A program made the position numbers and the translations under genes. From NCBI GenBank assembly GCA_003439945.1, contig QVRM01002086.1, positions 148,501 through 212,500 of the forward strand: 64,000 nucleotides of DNA. Direction: 5' to 3'. Position 1 is the first letter of the stretch; the number at the start of each line of letters is the position of its first letter. Below are positions 57,437-64,000 of the stretch, in pieces. The stretch is from Dermanyssus gallinae (lineage: Eukaryota > Arthropoda > Arachnida > Mesostigmata > Dermanyssidae). The notes beneath the pieces are model-generated. The model saw nothing but the letters and a program-made list of their open reading frames with translations, did no database searches and was not told the origin of the DNA.

Positions 57437-57534
57437 GTGGGCATATTTCGTCCCGAGAAAATCTTTTTGCTGGCCTCCTTGATGATGAGCTCCTTCCTGA
57501 CCGGACGCCGGGTTGCCGCAGCCGCCGGCAGAAC
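57437..57534 (-). CDS. Candidate internal exon, unknown product
   Basis: This is the most convincing host exon in the window. On the minus strand, 98 bp lie between an acceptor (tgttttgaattag|G, AG at 57535-57536) and a good donor (CCCAC|GTGAGA, GT at 57435-57436). Read from the first base it is open, giving 32 codons plus two bases. By hand count 23 of 32 codons end in G or C, and codons such as GAG CTC ATC ATC AAG GAG GCC AGC look like genuine usage. The peptide is Ala-rich then basic, RRPVRKELIIKEASKKIFSG, with a helical Lys/Glu pattern. The complementary plus frame is also open but less protein-like. Neither neighbouring exon was found, so the flanking introns would be long. Family unknown. 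Confidence 0.38.
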
Positions 57535-60500
57535 CTAATTCAAAACATACACTTATTTCATAAACGTAACTCAGCTTTACGATTGCCCTCTTTAGGCGAA
57601 AGTTTCGCATTTTAATTGCAGCAACAAAATCAGACATCCTTCGCTCTCCGCCGAGTAGCAGCAACGTAAGTACGCCGTAAAGTGTTACTGCGGATTCTAT
57701 ACGTCTTGCTTTTCTTGGCATCTTCTCTTGGCAAGATGATTGTTATTGTTGTCCCTCCTATTGTTGCTACTGGCACTGTTCCTGCCTCTGGCGCCATCGT
57801 TGTTGCTCTCGTTCTTGCTTTAGTGGCTTCTGTGGCAAAATACAAATTAGTGCATCCACTGCCGTTGCTATGGCGGTTTCCGTAGCGACCGTTGTTATTA
57901 TATGCTTTTATGATTGCGGCTGTCTATTCGAGTCAACCGTACTATCAGGGTTTTTAGTGCTATTTTCGATGTTGCTGCTTTAACTGCTTCTGTTGCTGTC
58001 ATTGGGGGGTGGGTATCTGGCTTCTCCTTCCCCGTTGCTTTAGCGTCGAATGCCTTCTCTGTTTTTGCGATCTATTGCAGTTGACACTGTCTAATTATAT
58101 TTGCTAGCTGCCGCTTTTATCGATACCACGCTACATCGGATGCTGCTCATGGATGGTTCGATCGGCCTCTGTGTTATCGTCGCATTTCTTTTATTGCCTA
58201 GTCATGTTGCTATTTTGTGTGTGTATGTTTGTGTCCATACATCATTGGATCCAAACATTTTTCCGGAAACACAATTTTTGCAATCATAAATTAGGTTGAG
58301 GTTACCTGAAACCTAGATGGCAGGTCCTGCCAACCTGGTTAGGCGGTGTTTGACCTCGCGGAGGAGGATCCGCAAATCGGCGCGCTGTTTTTGAAGTAAC
58401 CATCCCGTTGTCTTTGACTACTCTTCTAAAACAAAGCTAAACATAACAGCAAACTACAGATGCTAACATGCATACGTTAACGTTGACTTATGATCACACC
58501 CTAGTCAAACGTGTTATATATATATACCTAAAATACCTACCTATACCTAAAAAATAGCGAATATTATTCGGAACTGCATCTAGCTTGGCGATAGCCCCTA
58601 GTTTGTTATAATTTTGCGTAATGTGATACTAGCTTGAAATTCGTTCGTTGCGGATATCTTCATGTACAGGGACGAAAGCATTTGATAGGGGTGTCATTTC
58701 TAGCGCACTTTGAATATGCACGGGAGAACCGACTGAGCGTGCCCAAACAGATTAAACGGTCAAATTAATACCAAACTAACTGTTTATGCTTTAGTCCAAT
58801 CAAATGTTCACATTTGTGCGGTACGCCAAATATTAACCCACATCTTTCACGAAAGTTTAATTTCATAATGTTTTCTGAATAATGCATATGAAGAAAGTTT
58901 GCGAGCGCTATGACGCTAGCTAAATGTAGAGATTAACTGGTTGCGCGCAAACATACTAGTTGCTAAGCAGCCAACACTGAAAAAAACGGGCCCGACTATA
59001 CCTAGAGCTCCTTCTTCCCATTGACAAAAATGTTTATGTAATGACCTTTTTTTGTCTGATTTTCAGAGTATTGTTTGGTATAATTAGGTTATCTTAGGTT
59101 GTGGCTAAAAGGTTCGGCCAATGGTTTGATAGATACGACAGTAGTAGTAAAGCCAGGACAGCCAACTTAAACAATAAGTAGCCCAAGCCAGAAACGTATC
59201 CTGTCCACCGCTGATGTCACAACGCAAACCTAATGACCATGGCTGGAAGCAATATTGATGATGACGATGGTGGTGGTGGCGGTGATCGAGAAGACGAGGC
59301 TATATCAATGCGACACCAGACGGTTAAGAACTGACCGGCAATTCAATATGGCCGTCGAAAGCTAACATCGAGTCGTAACGTCCGCCGGGCAAAAAACAGC
59401 CCGGACTAGCGCTGTATGTGATGCACCATTTGAAGTGGCCATAAGGCCGCCTCTCCCTGCGGCGGACGAGGACGACAAGCTTCGATCGACCTAATCACTC
59501 ATTGATCACGTTGAATCTGAGCCACACTGAGGTTGCTGGGAGGACCTTGATGAGAGGACGAGAAGAAGAAGAAGAAGAAGGTCCTGATGTCCTCTCTCTG
59601 AAACCGTCTGTTCGCCGCCCCTCTCAGAAATAACAGCGTACAGCGTAGTGGCGGGCGTTAGCCTGTGTGCATTTGGTCTGGGTGCGTTTGCTGAACACAC
59701 TCATCATGCATGAACGCTAACGTCCATTACAGGTGGCCACAGACGGGACGGCGCATATGATGATATTGCCGTCGTGTCAGGTAGATAAACATTTATAGCT
59801 TCAGAGATTGGTCTTACGCGGCGGAAGTCTGATAGAGAGATGCATTGCGCGCACGCGAAAGAAAGATAGAGCGAGAGAAAGAGAGATATTGCGAGAACGA
59901 ACGCGGCGAGAGAAACACGTTCGACAGGTTTTCCGCTCTCTGAAACCCGGCAGCATGCGAGCGAAGGCCAGAAGCTTTTTTGCCCGTATGGAAAGCTGGC
60001 GGCCGCAGTTAAACGAGTGTAAAAATGCGAGCCTGTAACTCGAGCTAGCTCGTAAAGGGACCCGTTTAGCCGCAAAATCGAGCAGGCCACAGAATCCCAG
60101 GCCCGAATGGTCGATAGGAAGGCAGTCATGCACGAGAGTAGTAGTAGTAGTCATACTGTACACGAGCCCACTGCCGACTGCCGACGATAAACGATCACGG
60201 TGGGCCAGTGAACGTCGATGAAGTAAGATCACCTCGCCACGATGAGGTGTGAGGTCAGCCAGCGAATGCGGCCTCGGATGCGCTCGGATCCCACTACCCA
60301 CTACCGGATAACGCCTACCACCCAGCCATATTGAAGGCGGCGTAGAGGGATACGAAGCAGAGCAAACGTTAGAGTCAGTGTACCGAGGTACCGCAGAGCA
60401 CCGAATAATATACGACCGCCCCACAATTCGAGTGCAATTATGTATTTATCTATAAGCATGCAAAGTAGAAGGTGGAACCCTGGCCCTAGGTTAGACGGAT

Positions 60501-61010
60501 AAAAGATTACTTTGATACATCTGATAATACAGACATTACTACATACGACATTATTCTACATTCGGAGCGTGGCATACGGGAAGCGACGCTGTAGTGGCTT
60601 ACCTATCCCTGTTCGTAAACAGCATGCGTGAGGAGGTATGTAGTGGTAACGTTAAGGTATGTATGTTTTGGTTGACTTTTTGTCTCTAATATAATTGTTC
60701 GTGTATATATATATTTTTTTGTTTTGTTTTTTTGTTTTTTTTCTAAGTATTTGCATTCGCAGTCCACATACGCTCCTCTGTTGCAAAAAAAACACGAAAT
60801 AAGACTTATTGTATAAATAACGGTACTGTGCAGCAGTAATAGGAATATATGTGTACTCCAGCTGTACATTGAGCTTGATACGATGAAAGAATACACGACA
60901 AAGCCAACTAGTACTTCTTCAGATTGCGTCGTCTGGCGTAGACCCGAAAAACACGAAAGCGAAAATATGATGCGCCATCTGTAGACATGCACATATAAAA
61001 CACACATTTT
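57535..61010. other. Region without a recognised gene
   Basis: Includes a small ggcagg/cctgcc hairpin near 58320-58333, (GAA)n at 59562-59580, and a moderately GC-rich stretch at 59200-60430. That stretch holds overlapping frames on both strands, the longest being 59801-60424 minus at 207 codons. I recognise no domain in them, and the 207-codon frame is Ser/Arg-rich as expected by chance. Confidence 0.5.
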
Positions 61011-61011
61011 C

Positions 61012-61035
61012 ATATATATATATATATATATATAC
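61012..61035. repeat. (TA)n microsatellite
   Basis: Short TA run. Confidence 0.93.
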
Positions 61036-61649
61036 TTGTACATCTTTATTCGAATGCTTATATACATCTCGACGTACATATTTTCATTACATGTACATAT
61101 ATTTTTTACGCATGTCCCGGTGGTACCGCCCCCAACATTTTCTGGTCAGCGATGCGCGAGAGGGCGTACGGAGAGAAGCGTCGGGGGGACGCGGGTGTAA
61201 GGGAACGTCGAGGCTGTTGCTATGCGGCACTTAAATCTCATGAGCCGCCGCGGTAAAGCGACCGAACGCAATGGACGTAGCTTCTACGCTTCACTGAAGC
61301 GGCGACGCCTCGCTGCCTACCCCTCATACGGTACGTATGCACATACGATGTGCTTACATACTTACTTAGTATATATATAAGTATATATATATACACATAT
61401 ATACATACATATGTATACATGCATATACACATAAACGGATATACTCCCCTATACAGCTACGGTTTCGCCCTTCTAACTGCAGATCCCCACCGTCGTCGCC
61501 TGCCGGCTAGGTTAGTTAGTTAACTGCTGGCGACGGGGGTTAGCCGTTTGATGAGCTGCGCGAAGAAGCACTGTTGCCCCAGCGAGACCCGGCGGCGCTT
61601 GTGTCGTCTTCGTCGTGGCCACTGATATGGGGTTGCTGTTGCTCTCGTT

Positions 61650-61875
61650 GTAGTAGTACTTGTTGTTGCTGTTGTTGTTGTTGTCGCTGTTGTCCTTGTT
61701 GTTGTTGTTTTGTCGCTGTTGTCGTTGTTGTTGTCGTCATCGTCGTCGATGGTATTCTTGTCGATGGTGGTGTTGTTGTTGTTGTTGTTGTTGCTGCTGC
61801 TGTTATTGTTGTTATTGTTCTGTTGTTGTTGCTTTTGTTGTTGTTGTTGTTGTCGTCGTCGTCGTCGTCTTTAAC
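61650..61875. repeat. (GTT)n/(CGT)n triplet tract
   Basis: GTT and GTC triplets for over 200 bp. Minus frames read Gln/Asn/Thr-rich, plus frames Val/Cys/Leu-rich. Confidence 0.9.
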
Positions 61876-62774
61876 GTCCTCATCTTTGTCGCTATCCTTG
61901 TCGTTGTTGTCTAAGCCGGGACCACCAAGTTCGTTCATGACGGTGGCGGCAGCAGCAGCAGCATTAGCAGTATCGTCGTCGTCGTCGTTCTGGGCGAGCT
62001 GTTTTTTAGTCGGGCTACGTCGCCGCTTAGCGAGCCCGGACTACTTCTACTACTACTACTGCTACTACTATTGCTGCTGCTGCTGCTACGACTACTACCA
62101 ACCACTACCAACCGCTACGTCGGCGCCTTGCTGGCTAGATATGCAATTAAAATAAACACGGCCAAAAACATCACGAGGCCTAGATTAGAGAGTTGATGAC
62201 TGGCGCGACGAGTAGATGGTTCGTTCGGATGGGCCACGGCCGCTGCCGACCACGACCACGACGGCGACGACGACGACGACGGTAGTGGTGACGATGAAGA
62301 TGGTGATGCTGAGGTTGATCTTGCTGCTCTGAGGATCACCATGGTCATGGCGACGACAACGACGACGATGATGACGGTGATGGTGAGGCTGCTGTTCTTC
62401 TTCGACGATCTTCAACAGAGCACAGCCGACCGGCCGTCGATTTGTACGACGTCCTCCTGTCGGTCTGTCTGTCCTCTTGTCTGTCGGCCTGTCTGCCTGC
62501 TTGTCTACGGGCCCGGGCATGTGACGGCCTGTTTTGCCTTACGCCTGCTGCTGCTGCCGTGTGCTTTTGTGCTCGGCTCGTGGACGAATGCCTACGCAGG
62601 CCTGACCACCAGTGGGAGTGATCTGCTGTCAAAACTGCCGCTGCCGTTGCCGCCGCCGCCACCACCGGCGTCGTTGCCTTCGCCGCCCTAGCTGGTCAGG
62701 ACGGGACTGGCTGACAGCAATCCTGATGACCATTATGACGACAACGAGGAAATCGACAACCGCTGAAGTCTTTT

Positions 62775-62895
62775 GTCTACAACAACAACAACAACAACGA
62801 CGACGATGACGAAGGCAACAGCAATGACGACCACCACAACAGCACAACAACGCCGGCAATGACAACAACGACAAAACAACAACAACAACGACAAC
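62775..62895. repeat. (CAA)n/(CGA)n triplet tract
   Basis: AAC and GAC triplets in imperfect array. Confidence 0.88.
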
Positions 62896-63655
62896 ATGGC
62901 GACGAGAATAACAAGCGCATTTTAGGCGACAGGTTAACCATTATCAAAACATAGGTCCTAACCTAACAAATATGTGCGCAAAGGTGTTTTTCATTATATA
63001 TATGTGTGTCAATTTTATTTATTTCACTCATATTGACCATCATATACGCTTCATAAGGTCTTCTTCATAATACTTTATTTTCTTCGTAAGGCACTGCACG
63101 GGGCATTTTTAGCCATAATCGCATTGTTACAGTAGCTAGTGGGCAGCGTAACGTAGGGTACACAAAGCGGCTTCTTGCACGCGCATCGACAAAAGATACA
63201 CTCGCTTTATATATAATAAAAAAACACCTTCCAGGCTAGTTAAAATTCGCCATTGTGAAGTGGTTCTATACCCCGTAAACACCATACATCAGGCCCGGAA
63301 CAATATTTAGCACAAAGAGCCTTACTGCTGAGAGAACGCGCAGTCTTTGGACATTGCCTCCTTCCCCGCAAAAAGAGACTAGAACCGTTTGTACTGTTTC
63401 GTTTATATGCGCTATATAACGCCGTGCAATGAACCCGAAAGCCAAGATGCGGAAAAGAGTTAACAAACTGCAACTGTTGGCCGCAGCAACGTCTCTAGCA
63501 GCCAATCGACCGTTTCCTCTGTATTTCATGACGTTGATCTTCTTGGTGTTCATGGTTCACTCATGTGGATTGCATCACGGGTCAGCTCTCGATCTCTTGC
63601 TAAAGACAAATTGAGCTCCTAAGAAAAAATTTCAGAAAATATTCTTCTACACACA
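62896..63655. other. Region without a recognised gene
   Basis: No feature I can support. Confidence 0.5.
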
Positions 63656-63656
63656 C

Positions 63657-63702
63657 ATATATATATAATATATATAGAGTATATATATATATATATATAT
63701 AT
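63657..63702. repeat. (TA)n microsatellite
   Basis: TA runs with AATATATAG interruptions. Confidence 0.93.
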
Positions 63703-64000
63703 CTATTAGGAAAGATGAACGACTAGAAGACACTGGAATTTTTTTTTGATGTATAATATCTATTTTTATAGAGTTGTTTTTATTTGCTTAAACATAAGAG
63801 CTAGCAATTATATTTAATTTATTTTATGTATACGCATACACTTATATTACAAATTAGGTCAACCCACAGTAAACCACTGCCTGAGGGCAGCGAGCCTAGC
63901 AACCGCGCCGCATTTTCCACGTGCACTTCAATGGATATTCTCTGCAGCAGAAATTCTCCCGCCTTTTTTCATCCTTCGCACTTGCCGCTCTTTTCCCAAT
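63703..64000. other. Window end without a recognised gene
   Basis: AT-rich sequence; nothing supported. Confidence 0.5.

Noticed and set aside
59801..60424. 207-codon minus frame
   Set aside because: Ser/Arg/Leu-rich composition typical of a chance frame in GC-rich DNA; no domain, and overlapping frames on the other strand are equally open.
61540..62155. Gln/Asn-rich minus frame and Val/Cys-rich plus frame
   Set aside because: Both read through a GTT/CGT triplet tract; no splice or start context and no flanking domain.
62341..62691. Plus frame with a signal-peptide-like Leu stretch near 62530-62610 and a Pro-rich end
   Set aside because: The hydrophobic stretch has no Met directly before it, its upstream part is triplet and CTGT repeat, and no donor or domain was seen.

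Overview
The window looks like non-coding, repeat-dense DNA from an animal nuclear genome. I found no intact host gene, tRNA, rRNA, CRISPR array or bacterial-type operon. The evidence is long (TA)n, (AAC)n/(TTG)n and (AAT)n microsatellites every one to three kilobases, a mariner-type DNA transposon, poly(A)-tailed non-LTR retrotransposons and tRNA-like SINEs. That combination suggests an arthropod. A mesostigmatid mite such as Varroa is a guess from general impression only; nothing here proves it.

Layout. 1-9.1 kb is intergenic or intronic: (TAA)n, (TA)n, (GA)n and CT-rich tracts, one coding-like segment ending at 3313 (+), and a SINE-like repeat at 8363-8632. 9.1-9.7 kb holds the 3' end of an R2/R4-like retrotransposon with a restriction-like endonuclease (copy A, minus), directly flanked by (TA)n on both sides. 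9.7-30 kb is mostly microsatellites and unrecognised sequence. It also holds a coding-like segment at 16665-16795 (minus), a 360-bp fold-back element at 17563-17925, a SINE with a perfect 15-bp target duplication at 20432-20643, and a CpG-rich stretch at 25.85-26.48 kb. 30.46-34.06 kb is a nested locus: a 5'-truncated R1-like retrotransposon (minus) with poly(A) and a 13-bp target duplication, next to and probably inside a degenerate reverse transcriptase fossil (plus).

38.5-41.9 kb is a transposon graveyard. In order it holds (TA)n, a mariner with a 45-bp catalytic-core deletion and an early stop, R2/R4-like copy B (minus), an old copy of the R1-like 3' end (minus), an oppositely oriented reverse transcriptase fragment (plus), and a perfect 21-bp hairpin made from that fragment. 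42-64 kb returns to microsatellites, with a G-rich decamer minisatellite (47.89-48.01 kb), several hairpins, further SINE-like copies (46.25, 49.3, 51.8 kb) and two coding-like segments on the minus strand (53.6 and 57.4 kb).

The recognisable genes are all mobile-element genes and all are broken. The four coding-like segments rest on GC-rich third codon positions, plausible protein composition or splice-like borders. They may be isolated exons of genes with very long introns, but I could not name any of them. The best leads are the R2/R4-like family's association with TA microsatellites, the mapped insertion events, the fold-back element and the candidate exon at 57437-57534.
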